A stretch of DNA of 23,542 bases, taken from the NCBI GenBank assembly GCA_017536285.1, contig JAFXHP010000007.1:1-23542 (forward strand), written 5' to 3'. The notes under the pieces were generated by a model, which worked only from the letters and a program-made list of their open reading frames with translations, ran no database searches and was not told where the DNA came from. The position numbers were made by a program, and so were the translations under genes. Of the stretch, positions 23,495-23,542 are shown in pieces (position 1 is the stretch's first letter; every line of letters starts with the position of its first letter). Source of the stretch: Clostridia bacterium (GTDB lineage Bacteria; Bacillota_A; Clostridia; UMGS1883; HGM11501).

Positions 23495-23542
23495 AGCATC
23501 TGTTGCAAGTGAGCAGCAAGTACCTCTTAAAAATAATTTGAA

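Overview
The window looks like a stretch of chromosome from an anaerobic, spore-forming member of the Clostridia (Bacillota). The strongest evidence is a full-length spoIVA, a spore-coat morphogenetic ATPase gene confined to endospore formers. Supporting evidence is a Rex redox repressor, a NusG-domain-II/Gx-transporter pair typical of Clostridia, strong AAGGAGG-type ribosome binding sites, ATG/GTG/TTG starts and TTGACA-N17-TAxxxT promoters. I cannot place it to genus. There is no phage, plasmid or CRISPR signal. Most genes are ordinary housekeeping or transport genes.

Layout. 1-844: 3' part of a 4Fe-4S (QueG/reductive-dehalogenase-like) protein and its terminator. 954-3649: a unit with its own promoter holding an unrecognised one-WG-repeat protein, an M20 metallopeptidase whose metal-bridging Asp appears to be Gly, and a YdcF/DUF218 membrane protein. 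3655-10323: a compact seven-gene operon, hflX-yigZ-rex-murI-MBL-MBL-htpG, with a near-consensus promoter and a shared bidirectional terminator. 10322-12801 (minus strand): ispE and spoIVA, with a candidate sigma-E promoter before spoIVA and a separate ispE promoter overlapped by an inverted repeat. 12858-17950: a complete branched-chain-amino-acid-type ABC transporter operon, livJ-livH-livM-livG-livF, with a folded 5' leader and an attenuator-like hairpin pair between livJ and livH. 17990-18270: a 281-bp element bounded by perfect 19-bp inverted repeats, between livF and asnS. 18294-19729: asnS and its terminator. 19733-22538: a divergent module of an AraC-type regulator (plus) facing a ThuA-like gene and a Gfo/Idh/MocA oxidoreductase (minus). 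The oxidoreductase's ATG has been put out of frame by an apparent one-base deletion. 22551-23440: NusG-II protein and Gx-family membrane protein. 23466-23542: a strong promoter driving a transcript that leaves the window.

How the parts work together. The hflX-htpG operon groups translation rescue (HflX), redox sensing (Rex), cell-wall D-glutamate supply (MurI) and a chaperone (HtpG), so it reads as a growth/stress unit. The liv operon feeds amino acids into the cell; asnS downstream uses one for tRNA charging but seems separate. The AraC/ThuA/oxidoreductase trio looks like a small carbohydrate module with a local regulator.

The points most worth follow-up are the 281-bp inverted-repeat element, the structured livJ leader, the displaced start of the oxidoreductase, the M20 active-site change, the HxDxDH metal motif shared by the tandem MBL paralogues and the inverted repeat over the ispE promoter. 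I did not find a clearly new multi-gene system.
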